From assembly GCA_023678885.1 (NCBI GenBank), contig CM042997.1, positions 22,574,064 through 22,638,063 on the forward strand: 64,000 nt of DNA, read 5' to 3'. Every line of letters starts with the position of its first letter. Within the stretch, counting starts at the first letter, position 1. A program made the translations under genes and the position numbers. The notes beneath the pieces were generated by a model. That model was not told where the DNA came from. It saw only the letters and a list, made by a program, of their open reading frames with translations, and made no database searches. Positions 22,060 through 32,934 of this stretch are shown here, one piece after another. Source of the DNA: Pogostemon cablin (taxonomy: Eukaryota; Streptophyta; Magnoliopsida; Lamiales; Lamiaceae).

Positions 22060-22421
22060 GGGTTCGACCTGATGGATGAGGGTTCGACCTCTCCTACAGG
22101 TCGAACCAGTGTTGCAAAAAGTACAGAAGGAGGGTTCGACCACGACACCAGGGGTTCGACCTGATCAACTGGTCGAACCATGGTCGAACCAGTTCGCGAG
22201 AAGATAGGTTCGACCATGATGTTGGGGTTCGACCTGACAGTTGGTCGAACCAGGAGCGGAAATTGTCCAGTGGTGAGGTTCGACCTGGGGTTCGACCAAA
22301 GAGGGAGTGGTTCGACCTGTGCAAGAGGTCGAACCACATGCAGAATGTGTCCAGTAGCAGGGTTCGACCTGTGGTTCGACCTGTGGCCAGTGGTTCGACC
22401 TGTTTGACGAAGTCGAACCAA
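22060..22421 (+). repeat. GGTTCGACC/GGTCGAACC array in E 5' LTR
   Basis: Around eighteen copies of the 9-mer or its complement in 360 bp, separated by spacers that include the phrase gtccagtg/gtccagtag also found between gag units. Non-coding: overlapping frames on both strands exist only because the repeat is palindromic. Confidence 0.92.
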
Positions 22422-22514
22422 AACACGAAAACTTACCTTATCCGAATTTTCAAGGCCGAAATGCGTGGGATCACTTGAAAAGCTCATTCCAAGCCCTAGA
22501 GACGTGATTACAAG

Positions 22515-22521
22515 TATAAAA
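22515..22521 (+). promoter_or_regulatory. TATA box of element E 5' LTR
   Basis: TATAAAA in the conserved context gacgtgattacaagtataaa, about 95 bp downstream of the last array motif. The right LTR copy is at 47595. Confidence 0.7.
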
Positions 22522-23514
22522 AGAGGCTCATGCAGACAAAAAAATGGGAGAATCGTTCACCATCACCAACAACACATTATAAGAGGAGAGTAGGAGAGCT
22601 GAGACAGAGGTTCAGCTGGAGATTCAAGTAAGATTGGTCCAACTAACCATGGTTGTTCTTCGATCAATCATGGGCTAGAGCCACTTCGGTAGTTCTAGGG
22701 TTATGAAGGTTTCATGAGTTAATTTGTATTTCGTATGTATACTCCGTACAACACTACTTGTGGTTTATTTTATATAAGATTGCACGTTTTTAATCCATAC
22801 TCATAGTTGTTTTGTGCATCAATAATCGTTGTGTAGAGTCTGAATGCATAACATGGTTATTGGTTGAGTGCGTTCACTAATGAGCAGGGTTTATTGTTAT
22901 AATTCTAAGTGATGGGATTCCGAAGTTTTATTAGAACCGTCTTATATGAATGTTTGTTAATTGAATTGAATTCGGGTTAACAAGTAGGATTAAGAGTATG
23001 ACTTTATAGTACCTAAAAAGGAAGATCAAATCGGGTTAGAGTACTAAGTGCACGGGAAATAATTGATTATGATAGTACCTAGAAAGGGAGGTAAAGAATA
23101 CGTCTTGCTCTGAGGATACTCACACGTGTCAAAAGCTTATCTATTTGTGTCTATAGAATAGATTTATATGGTCTAGCGATGCGTCCATAAACCACAAGGT
23201 AGAGTCGGACATCGACACACGAAAATATGAATTAACGAATGAAACTGGATGGCTTGTCGAACTACCTATTATCTTATTTGATCACAACTACTATTTTCTT
23301 GTTCTTGTTATTTATTTGCTATTTTTATTATTACTTAGCTTACAAACCTACAAATATAATTCTCAACTTAGTCATAATTACTAGAAAATAACGAAAGTAA
23401 TATTTATCCGTCCCGTGGATTCGATATTTAACTTGGTCACCTTCGAAACTACAATTGATATCCTTCATACTTGGGGATTAATTTTGTGTGTTGAGAAAAC
23501 GCTCATCAAGTTTT

Positions 23515-23532
23515 TGGCGCCGTTGCCGGGGA
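23515..23532 (+). other. Primer binding site, element E
   Basis: TGGCGCCGTTGCCGGGGA, identical to the tRNA-Asp-type site of B and F, 6 nt after the LTR end. Confidence 0.85.
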
Positions 23533-23618
23533 CGGCTTAAAATATCTTTTTGTTATTTCTAGTTTATTAAGGCTATTTTTCTTGTTTTGTTGTTTTAATT
23601 CTAGTTCTTTTTAGGTGC

Positions 23619-26600
23619 ATGCTCACGAGATCAAAGAAAGGTGAACTTGAACCCTATAATCCTGAAATCGGAGCATCGTCAAGAAAGAAGAAGAAGAGCA
23701 AGGCAAAGACTATTGATCCAACTGAAGCTCTGAATTTTGGAGTTGAAGTTGACGAGCAGAATTCGCAGACGATTGAAGCTATAACTGAAGTTAATTCGGG
23801 AGTAAGGACAGTCAACATGGCAGCGAATCCGGATAATCTAGCCATCTGAGAGGTTTTCAGAAACAATGGGGCTGGAAATTTTGGGCTTCTAGGAGCGAGG
23901 GGAACTAATTCAGCTTTCGATCTTCATCCCGCTCTTATTAGCATGATAGAAAGGAACTCCTTTTCAGGAGGGTCTTTCGAGAATCCGCAGCAGCATCTGA
24001 ACAAGTTCTTGGGCTATGCAAGTACTCAAAAAGACACAGGAGAACATGAAGATGCTAGGAAGATCCTTTTGTTCAAATTCTCGCTTACTGAAAAGGCGAG
24101 AGATTGGTACGACACTATCAACGCAGCTGAGTGCACCACTTGGGAGCAACTGAAGTTAAGGTTCTTGGAGAGGTACATGCCACCTTCAAAGGTGTTTAAG
24201 ATGAAGCAAGACATTAACCAATTTGCTATGGGTGGAGGTGAAAAATTTCATGAAGCATGGGATAGATTCAAGGACATGCTTAGGAAGTGTCCTCAACATG
24301 GGTTATCTAAAGCTCAATATATCAGTATATTCTACAATGGATTGGACTGTGATTCACGAGTGTTATTAGATGCTTCTTCTAATGGAGCATTGCTTACAAA
24401 GTCATCTGTAGAGGCCGAAAAGTTATTTGAAGATATTTCGATGAATTCGAGGGATTGGCCAACTGATAGAGTTAGAGGTACTTATGTCCTTGGTAAGGTA
24501 GCTAAGGTTGAACAAGCAATGGTTAAAACAAGTAGAGAGGATGAGATCGTCTCTAGCTTGTCCAATATCAACAAGCTACTTGAATCCCAACAGAAGCAAA
24601 TCAGCGAATTATCTCAGCGCGTACCAATAGCAGGAGTTAAAGAATGAGGGACCAATCCAAGAGGAGTTGGAAGAGGCACACTATGCCATGGGTCAAAGTA
24701 TTCAAGGGACTAGGTATCTAGATCAAGGAAACTGGAATTACCAAGGAAACTATCGAGGAAACTTTAATAATCGTGGTCCCCCTGGTGGTTATCAACAGCC
24801 TAGGAGGTCGGAGTTCTCATGGAGCAATCCGAATAATGCGATTCAACCTCCGATGGGTGTTGATCCGGGTGCTAAAGTGGAAGAAGGGAAACCGGGTCTT
24901 AAGGATACTGTGAACAGGTATATGGCCAAGAATGATGAAAGAGTTAACCGCCTTGAAGCCAAACTTGAAAAGAAAATCGATGCAAACCATGAGGTTATAT
25001 CTAAGCAGGTGAAGGACCTTACATTGCTGATGGGGGAGATGGCAGGAAGTGTTAACAAGCTTACTCAAACTCTTGAGAAGGGAAAGTTCCCGTCTCAAAG
25101 TATTGAGAATCCAAGGTCCTGCAACGCCATCACATTAAGGTCGGGAATGCAGTACGAGGGACCTATGAGGCCGGAATCAAATTTGGACATGTCTAGGGCG
25201 AGGTTCGACCATGGTTCGACCAACATTGAAGGTCGAACCATACAGGGGAGGTCGAACCAACACACTGGACACGATCAGGAGAGATTGCAGCATCGGTTCG
25301 ACCAAACTGCAGATAGTTCGACCTGTCCCACAGGTCGAACCATGGTCGAACCCGACAACTCGGAGCACTCTATTTTTCCAGAACACCGGTTCGACCAAAT
25401 CAATCATGGTTTGACCTATCCAACAGGTCGAACCCAGGTTGAACCGCACCATTTGGAGCACTCTGTTCTGTCGCAGCAACGGTTCGACCACGACGGTCAT
25501 GGTTCGACCTATCAAACAGGTTGAACCTTGGTCGAACCAGATGGTGGAAAGAGTACAGTAGGCCGGTTCGACCTAGGTGCCCGTGGTTCGACCTCCTCAA
25601 CAGGTCGAACCCAGATCGAACCTCAAATTCAAAAAGAGAGCCGTTGTCCAGAAGGTAGGTTCGACCAGTACGTACCTGGTTCGACCTGTTCCACAGGTTG
25701 AACCCTGGTCAAACCCCATCAGAAATTGCCTGTTGCCACTCCGAACACTCTCGATGATGTTGATGCTACTCCAGTGGTTCGGAATGAGCAAAGTACAGAG
25801 ATACTAGCTGAGAAAAAGTGGGAGAGAGCCAAGCGATTGAGAGCCGAAAAGGAGAAAGCGGAGAAGGTTGATCGTGATGAATGGGGGATTCCCAAAACAA
25901 AGATACCTCTGCCATTTTCCTACAAGCTTGTGAAGAAGGGATTGAAAGAGAAGTTCAAGAAGTTTTCAGAGATAATGAACAAAATAAGCTTGAGCATTCC
26001 TTTCTCAGAGGCAATCATGGAGATGTCGTACTATGCCCAATTTTTAAAGGACATATTGTTGAAGAAGCGGAGCTTAACCGGAATTGAAACGGTGAATTTA
26101 TCTGAGAATTGCAGCTCAATCATCCAAAGGAAGCTGCCACAAAAGATGAAGGATCCGGGGAGCTTCACTATTCTATGTGAAATCAGAAAAGGGCCGGCAC
26201 GGGGAGCTTTGTGCGATCTAGGGGCAAGCATCAATTTGATGCCTTTGTCCATCTTTCAGAGGCTTGGTTTGGGGGAGTTGACCCCTACAATAGTGGTTCT
26301 CCAATTGGCGGACAGGTCGATGACGTTTTCAAAAGGTATAATTGAAGACGTTCTCGTCAAAGTGAAGAAGCTAGTCTTTCCTGTGGATTTTCTTGTGCTA
26401 GAGATGGAAGAAGACAAGGATAATATCCATTTAATTTTGGGAAGACCTTTCCTTGCTACTGCTGGAGCTATGATTGATGTTCAGAAAGGAGAGCTTAGAT
26501 TGCGGATGGACAAAGAAGAAGTTCTTTTCAACTTGGACAAAGCAATGAAGATGCCCATGGAATCGCAGTGTTATAGTATTGACGTGGTGGAGGAGATTAT

Positions 26601-28442
26601 GAAGGAGGATATGTCTCTGATCCTATCAAAGGATCCTCTTGAGACATGTTTGATGGAGTCTCTTACTTATTCCACTACGGAGCTTGACGGACTCTCCAAC
26701 GAGGTATGTATTGACTTTCTTGAAAACTTACTTGCTTTGGGTGATGACAGGTTTGAATCGGGAAGAACTAAGGTGGAAGAAGTCAAGTGGACTAGGAAGT
26801 ACTTGCATTTGGATAACGAGAGCTCTCCGATGGAAGTGAGGAAAGAGGAGTTAAAACTTTTGCCGGAACACTTGAAGTACGCCTTTCTTGGCGACAATGA
26901 AAAATATCCGGTAATTGTATCTTCTTCTCTTGATGATGATCAACTTGAGGAGTTATTGAACGTTCTTAGGAAGTATAAATCTGCTATTGGTTGGTCTCTT
27001 GAGGATTTGAAAGGAATTAGTCCTTCGTATTGTATGCATAGGATAAGATTGTTAGATGAGGCAAAGGCAAGTGTTCAGAATCAGCGGATGGTTAATCCCG
27101 CGATTCAAGAGGTAATTAGGAAGCAAATCCTTACGTGGTTGGATGCTGGAATCATATATCCTATTAGTGATAGTCCCCATGTGAGTCCATTGCATGTAGT
27201 TGCTAAAAAGGGGGTATGACTGTAGTAAAAGCTGAGGATGGAGAAGCGATAGCCACAAGGATTCCTACGGGATGGCGTACATGTGTAGATTATAGGAAGT
27301 TGAATGAGAACACGTGTAAGGATCATTTTCCTCTTCCTTTCATGGATCAAATGTTAGATCGTCTTGCAGGGTATGAGTTTTATTGTTTCTTGGATGGATA
27401 CTCGGGGTACAACCAAATTATGATTGCTCCCGAAGATCAAGAAAAGACCACTTTTACTTGCCCCTACGGGACTTTTGCTTTTCGGAAAATGCCATTTAGG
27501 TTATGTAATGCACCTGCTACTTTTCAGAGATGCATGATGGCAATATTCGATGGGTTGATAGAGAAGATCATGGAGGTGTTCATGGATGATTTTTCTGTTT
27601 TTGGTTCTTCCTTTGATATTTGTTTATCTAACCTAGCTACTGTTTTGAAGAGATGCCAAGTGACTAATCTTGTTTTGAATTGGGAGAAGTGCCACTTCAT
27701 GGTGAAGGATGGGATTGTTCTTGGGCATCATGTCTCAGCTAAAGGGTTGCAGGTAGATCGTGCTAAAGTGGTGGCGATTGAGAAGCTTCCACCACCGACC
27801 AATGAAAGAAGAGTGCGGTCCTTCCTTGGACACGCCGGTTTTTACAGGAGATTCATAAAAGACTTCTCAAAATACTCTAAGCCCTTATCTCGCTTACTTG
27901 AAAAGGATGTTCCTTTTGTGTTTGATGATGATTGTTTAACAGCTTTTCAAGTTTTGAAGGAGGCGCTTATTTCTGTACCTATCTTGATCACACCGGATTG
28001 GACTCAACCGTTTGTACTAATGTGTGATGCAAGTGATGTAGCACTTGGAGTGGTGCTTGGATAGCTGAAGGAGAAGAAGTTTTGCGCAATTTACTACGCA
28101 AGTAAGACTTTCGATGCGTCACAAAAGAATTACACGGTAACTGAAAAGGAGTTTTTGGCGGTTGTGTACGCATTCGACAAGTTTCGTCAGTATTTGGTTG
28201 GCATGAAGACTATTTTGTACACGGATCATTCAGCGATTCGGTACTTGATGGAAAAGAAGAAGACGAAGCCTAGGATAATAAGGTGGATTCTTTTACTTCA
28301 AGAGTTTGACATGGAGATCCGAGATAAGAAAGGTTCTGATAATGTGTTGGCGGATCATCTTTCGAGATTGAATGGACATCGCTTGAAGCATTACAAGTCG
28401 CCGGATGATGTTTGTGTCATCTTTGTGGATATCTTGATCTGA
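23619..28442 (+). pseudogene. Element E gag-protease-RT-RNase H (broken, integrase missing)
   Basis: Starts MLTRSKKGELEPYNPE with a lysine-rich stretch (SSRKKKKSKAK). A TGA at 23847 interrupts, and the Retrotrans_gag domain follows at about 23960-24430. The gag first part ends at TGA 24645-24647 with a frameshift, then one frame runs 24667-27219 with two further TGA codons (25522, 25699). It includes six palindrome units (25202-25715), an aspartic protease (catalytic Asp codon 26215) and the start of RT. A 1-nt loss in a G run near 27210 shifts the frame. RT continues with the active-site FMDD (27595-27600), a TAG at 28062 interrupts, and RNase H ends LADHLSRL. It is joined directly to NGHRLKHY, the very C-terminus of pol in F, so all of integrase is gone. 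Confidence 0.88.
25202..25715 (+). repeat. Six F-F-R-R palindromic units inside E gag
   Basis: Same organisation as in B gag, with six units. Several CpGs in the words have decayed (GGTTTGACC, GGTTGAACC, GGTCAAACC), and two of these changes turn CGA into the TGA stops at 25522 and 25699. Confidence 0.9.
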
Positions 28443-28613
28443 TTTGGTACCGTCGTGACTCTCCGACATTAAATATGAGCGCCTGTTGGGGGCTTTACCT
28501 CCCGTTTTATTATTTTATTTCATTCGTGTGAGTAAGAAATTTTTTTATTTGTAGTGCTTACTTATCGGCAATTACATCTCTTTGCAAACTTAGTTTCACC
28601 TATGGTTTCTACT

Positions 28614-28626
28614 AAGTTTGGGGGGG
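28614..28626 (+). other. Internal PPT-like tract, element E
   Basis: AAGTTTGGGGGGG after an inverted word pair (aaacttagt ... actaagttt). Equivalent to 8736 in B and 39095 in F. Confidence 0.6.
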
Positions 28627-28926
28627 TGTGATGTACTTACCTCAATAAGCACCGATAGTATAATTTTACTTTGTGATGTTTGTTAGGGGAGTTGGTTTTT
28701 GCGCCATATTTAAAATTTTAATCGATTTTGATGTGACAATTTTTTTACAACTTGCCTAATGTTTAGTGGGTTTTGGTTGTGTTTTCTTTTATGGAGTTAC
28801 TCATGAATGATATTTTGTGAAACAATTTTTGATGAAGTTGTGCTCTAGTTGGTACCTAATAATTCGTATTGAAGTTTGAAGTGTGTAGGGATTGAAGAAC
28901 ACTCAGTTTGGAAGCTTAAAAGGGTA

Positions 28927-29433
28927 GGTTCGACCAAAGCCAGGGTAGGTTCGACCAGTGCCAGGAGGTCGAACCGAGCAGAGGAAGTCGAACCGACGCA
29001 GAAAATCATCCAGTGAGGTGGTTTGACCTGATCATTGTTGGTTCGACTTGTCTAACCGGTCGAACCAAGGTCGAACCCGGTGACTTAAAATTTACAGTAT
29101 GGTGGTTCGACCTGAGCCGTTATGGTTCGACCTGATAAGAAGATCGAACCTGAGATCGAACCAGTCCGTTCAGAGCACTCTGTTTTTCAGGTGATAGGTT
29201 TGATCAAAACAAGAGAGGTTCGACCTGTCTAACAGGTCGAACCCAGGTCGAACCACGAGGAGCAGTTGTCCAGAAGGTAGGTTCAACCTCGTCACAAGAT
29301 TGGTTCAACCTATTCAGAAGGTCGAACCTAGGTCGAATCAAAAGGTAAGTTTGTCCAGAAGGTAGGTTCGACCTCGTCGCTCGAGGTTCGACCTGTTCCG
29401 TAGGTCGAACCCGAGGTCGAACCCAGTCAGGTA
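28927..29433 (+). repeat. Six F-F-R-R units between pol and 3' ORF of E
   Basis: Six units of two GGTTCGACC-type and two GGTCGAACC-type words, with spacers containing tccagaaggtaggttcgacc and gagcactctgttttt, phrases also present in the gag arrays of E and B. The array is outside any frame. Confidence 0.92.
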
Positions 29434-29672
29434 TGCATTTTAAGTTGGTTTTTTAGAAAGGTTCGATCATTCTTTTTATTCACTAAACCTCGAACCCTCC
29501 CCGAACCTTAACACCCTTGTACAAATTCATCAATTACACTTGATTTTGCACCGATTACACAACATTACACTCTTAATTCTTGAATTGGGCGCGGATTTGG
29601 GTGATTTTTATCGCGAATTAGGGCTTCAGTCGCGCATTTTGAGTGTTGTGTGCCAATTGTCGATTGTTAACC

Positions 29673-31156
29673 ATGGGCAAGACTAAAGGTACGTTTTTTA
29701 ACTCAATTACCCTAGGATTGAAGTTTATTGCAAGAAATGTGTTGTGGGTAAGTTGATTAATGTTGATTTTGGTTGAATTCATGGTGATAATGGATATTGT
29801 TGAGTTGATTCATACGAATTCATGTTTATTGGTTTGAGATTGCTTGATTATGGATAAAACTTGAGTTTTATGTGGATTGATCAAGGATATGATGCATCTA
29901 GATGAATGAGCATGTTAGTTAGGTTTGAATTGTTGATAATTGGAGTTGTTCATGAAGTTCAATTGTTGAAATTCTTGTTGAATAGCTTGAATTGGTTGAT
30001 GCATGCTTGTTGTTTATGATTTGAAGATTAAAGGTAGTGTGATTGAAGATGTTTTGAGCATGTTAATTAAGCAAGTGATGTTGAGATGATAGTTGGGTTG
30101 ATTAAGCATGGATGCTTGAAGTTTTGAGTAGAGTATAGGATATGCTAATCATATACTTGTGTTCTTGTCTTGTTGGTTGTATTGAAGTAGTTGTATTCAG
30201 GAAAGGGACAAGGATCAAGTAAAGGGAAAGGTAAGGCGGATGAAGCAAGATCGAAGAAGAGGAATGATAGGCCTTCGAATGTGGACACAGTGACCAGGAA
30301 GCTGAGGCTGCAAGATCGTTTACCCGAGAACTTCAAAATTCAAATGCAAAACTGGGATGAGATTAAAGAAAAGTGGGAAGAAGTCTCGGACAAGATAGCT
30401 TGTACTCGATACCAAGATGATGAGGCAATGAGGATAATGAGAATCGGGAATGACATTTTCTGGATGTTTGATCAAGTGGGTATCCGGAGGTTTATGGAGT
30501 TAAAGAGGCCGACGTATTTCCATGTTACAGCAAAAGTGGTCTGCTCTTTTGAGATGGTGAAGGACCCGCTTGGGTACCCGTATCAGTGTACGTTTCAGCT
30601 TGGTGGAGTGAGTAGGAGATGGACGTCTGAGGATTTTAATGAACTGTTTGAGATGCCTTTGGGGATCTCTCGTTTGGAGAATGGTGCGCTCAACGCTAAT
30701 AGGTTTTGGAGAGAGATTACAGGAGAGATTGGAGATTATAAGATTAGGCAGGCTCGTGCTTCCTCGATTAAGAATCCAGTTTTGAGGTACATGGATCGTG
30801 TCTTGAGCAACACGTTGTTCGCCCGCTCAGAGGGAAGTGTTGTGTCTAGAGGAGAGCTTTATGCTTTGTGGTGTATGCTTAATGGGGTGCAGTTTAATGT
30901 TGGAGCTTATTTCATTGCAAAGCTACATCGATTCAGGACCATTGGATTTCAAAAAGTGAATATTGAAGGGTTACTGACGATCGTGGCTGAGCATTATAAT
31001 TTAGATTTCATCGGCATCACACCAGTTAGAGGAGAGCCCGATTTGGCGATGTTTACGTGCGTGAAGGGAGGATTTGCACATTTCAGAAATGGAGATTGGT
31101 TCTTCACGAGGGGACTCAAGCCCTTCGAATTCATGTTTCCCTTCGACGTGAGTAAC
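29673..31156 (+). pseudogene. Element E 3' ORF (ATHILA ORF-1-like), 5' part, interrupted by F
   Basis: Predicted exon 1 29673-29688 (MGKTK plus one base), a 512-bp intron 29689-30200 (GTACGT...TATTCAG), then exon 2 from 30201 in an open frame to 31156, where element F is inserted. The protein resembles the Pfam ATHILA ORF-1 family: FWREITG, ASSIKNPVLRYMDRVLSNTL, then a SRGELYALWCM block. Its N-terminus is rich in Lys/Gly. The frame resumes after F at 45028. I see no signal peptide or membrane segment. In Athila elements this position is often called envelope-like; no envelope function is supported here. Confidence 0.75.
29689..30200 (+). other. Predicted intron in E 3' ORF
   Basis: Donor AAAG/GTACGTTTTTT and acceptor TTGTATTCAG/GA, T-rich before the acceptor. 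Splicing joins ATGGGCAAGACTAAAG to GAAAGGGACAAGG in frame. F has the same donor, acceptor and frame with 516 bp. Confidence 0.65.
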
Positions 31157-31374
31157 TGATGAGTGTGTAAATTCACAAGTTTGGCGCTATGTTTTGTGCT
31201 AGTTTTGGAGAGTTTTAATGTGGAAATAGGTGGAAAACCTATATATATTGTGAAATAGCATGAATCAGGTGTTAGTGGAGCTATTTAAGTGTTTTCTTAG
31301 CAAAAACGGAGTGAAAGAGCCAAGAATTGAAGAGACGGAGTCGAAGCCACGCGAATCGCCCAAGAAGTAGGTGG

Positions 31375-31731
31375 GTTCGACTTGGCTGGAGGAGGGTTCG
31401 ACCTCTCCAGCAGGTCGAACCAACGTTGCTGGACATACAGAGATGGGTTCGGCCAAGACTCGGTTGGTTCGACCTGGCCATCAGGTCGAACCATGGCCGA
31501 ACCTGTTTGCAAGAAGGAGGATTCGACCACGATGTTGGAGTTCGACTTGCCAGTTGGTCGAATTGGGAGCAAGAGTTATCCAGTGCTGAGGTTCGACCTG
31601 GGGTTCGACCAAGGCCTAAGTGGTTCGACCTGAAAAGAAGGTCGAACCTGTGCAGAATTCTTCCAGTAGCGGGGTTCGACCTGGGGTTCGACCTGTGGCT
31701 CGGGGTTCGACCTGCGTGACGTGGTCAAACC
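31375..31731 (+). repeat. GGTTCGACC/GGTCGAACC array in F 5' LTR
   Basis: Five groups of forward and reverse words, in the same order and spacing class as in the E LTR. The spacers include ttatccagtg and cttccagtagc. Confidence 0.92.
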
Positions 31732-31826
31732 TGTGTGCGAGAACTTACCTTATCCGGATTTTCGAGGCCGAAACGCGTGAGATCACTTAGAAAGCCCATT
31801 CCAAGCCCTAGAGACGTGATTACAAG

Positions 31827-31834
31827 TATAAAAG
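31827..31834 (+). promoter_or_regulatory. TATA box of element F 5' LTR
   Basis: TATAAAAG in the context gtgattacaagtataaaagg, about 95 bp after the array. The right LTR copy is at 44028. Confidence 0.7.
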
Positions 31835-32827
31835 GAGGCTCATACAGAGAATAGAGAAGCTTTTGATCGTCAATCATAGGAGAGACAAGAGTAGAGGTGG
31901 TGATCCATTCGGAGGGCTGTGACAGAGGTTCGCTGAAGGTTCAAGTAAGAATGATTAATCTAACCATGATTGTTCCTAGATCAATCATGGGCTAGAACCA
32001 CCTTGGTAGTTCTAGGGTTATGAAAGTTTCATGATGTAATTCGTGTTTTGTGTGTAAAACTCCGTACAACACTACATGTGGTTTGTTTTATATAAGATTG
32101 CATATTTAATCCATACTCATAGTCGTTTTGTGCATCAATGATCGTTGTGTAGAGTCTGAATACATAACATGGTTATTGATTGAGTGCGTTCACTACTGAG
32201 CAGGGTTTATTGTTATAATTCTAAGTGAAGGGATTCCGAAGTATTATTAGAACTGTCTTATATGAATATTCATGAATTGAATTGAATTCGGGTTGATGAA
32301 TAGGATGAAGAGTATAACTTTATAGTACCTAAAGAGGGAGATCAAATCGGGTTAGATTCTAGACGTAGAAGATAATTGATTATGATAGTACCTAGAAAGG
32401 GGGGTGAAGCATATCTCTTGCTCCGATGTTATTCACACGTGTCAAGCGCATATTTACTTGTGTCTATAGAGTAAACTTGCATGGTCTAGTGATGCGTCCA
32501 CAAACCACAGGGCAGAGTCGGACACCATCACATGAAAATACGAATTGCTAGTGAAACTGGATGACCCGACGAACTACCTATCATTCTTATTGATCACAAC
32601 TCACTTCTCTCTACTTTTGCTATTTCTTTTGTTAATTCGATTAGAAGTTACTATCCAGTAAACCTTTACAATTACCAACATAGTCTAAAATATACTAGAA
32701 GATCACAAAATTGATATTTATCCGTCCCGTGGGTTCGATATTGTAACTTGGTCACCTTCGCGACTACAATTGATATCCTTATACTTGAGGATTAATTTGT
32801 GTGTTGAGAAAACCCCTATCAAGTTCT

Positions 32828-32845
32828 TGGCGCCGTTGCCGGGGA
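32828..32845 (+). other. Primer binding site, element F
   Basis: TGGCGCCGTTGCCGGGGA, identical to B and E. Confidence 0.85.
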
Positions 32846-32934
32846 CGGCGTAAACTATCTTTTTTGTATTATTTCTAGTTTATTAGGACTATTTACCTTG
32901 TTTTGTTGTTTTCTTTCTTATTCGTTTTAGGTGT

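Larger units (their letters stand above)
21843..23508 (+). repeat. Element E 5' LTR with U3 palindrome array
   Basis: 1666-bp LTR. U3 array at 22060-22421 with groups FFR, FFRR, FFR, FFFR and FFFR of the GGTTCGACC/GGTCGAACC words; TATA box at 22515. The remainder is R/U5-like, ending in the block gagaaaacgctcatca shared with B. Confidence 0.92.
28443..29672 (+). other. Element E pol-to-3'ORF interval: internal PPT, six palindromic units, leader
   Basis: Holds an internal PPT-like tract (28614-28626), six F-F-R-R units (28927-29433), and a leader (29480-29672) with acacccttg, acacaacattacac and agggcttcag. The leader resembles a plant gene 5' region and ends in the ATG context accATGGGC of the 3' ORF. 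There is no open frame of note. The array here is non-coding yet keeps the motif order seen in gag. Confidence 0.75.
31157..32821 (+). repeat. Element F 5' LTR with U3 palindrome array
   Basis: 1665 bp. Array at 31375-31731, TATA box at 31827. Close to the E LTR over the first 80 bp and the promoter region, more diverged elsewhere, so E and F are separate subfamilies. Confidence 0.93.

Noticed and set aside
22094..22487. Long overlapping reading frames on both strands across the LTR arrays (also at 31281-31719, 43482-43773, 47031-47567)
   Set aside because: They arise because the repeated word is palindromic and stop-poor in all frames. They lie in LTR U3 DNA with no start context, and peptides are only the word translated (RSN, GRT, RFD).
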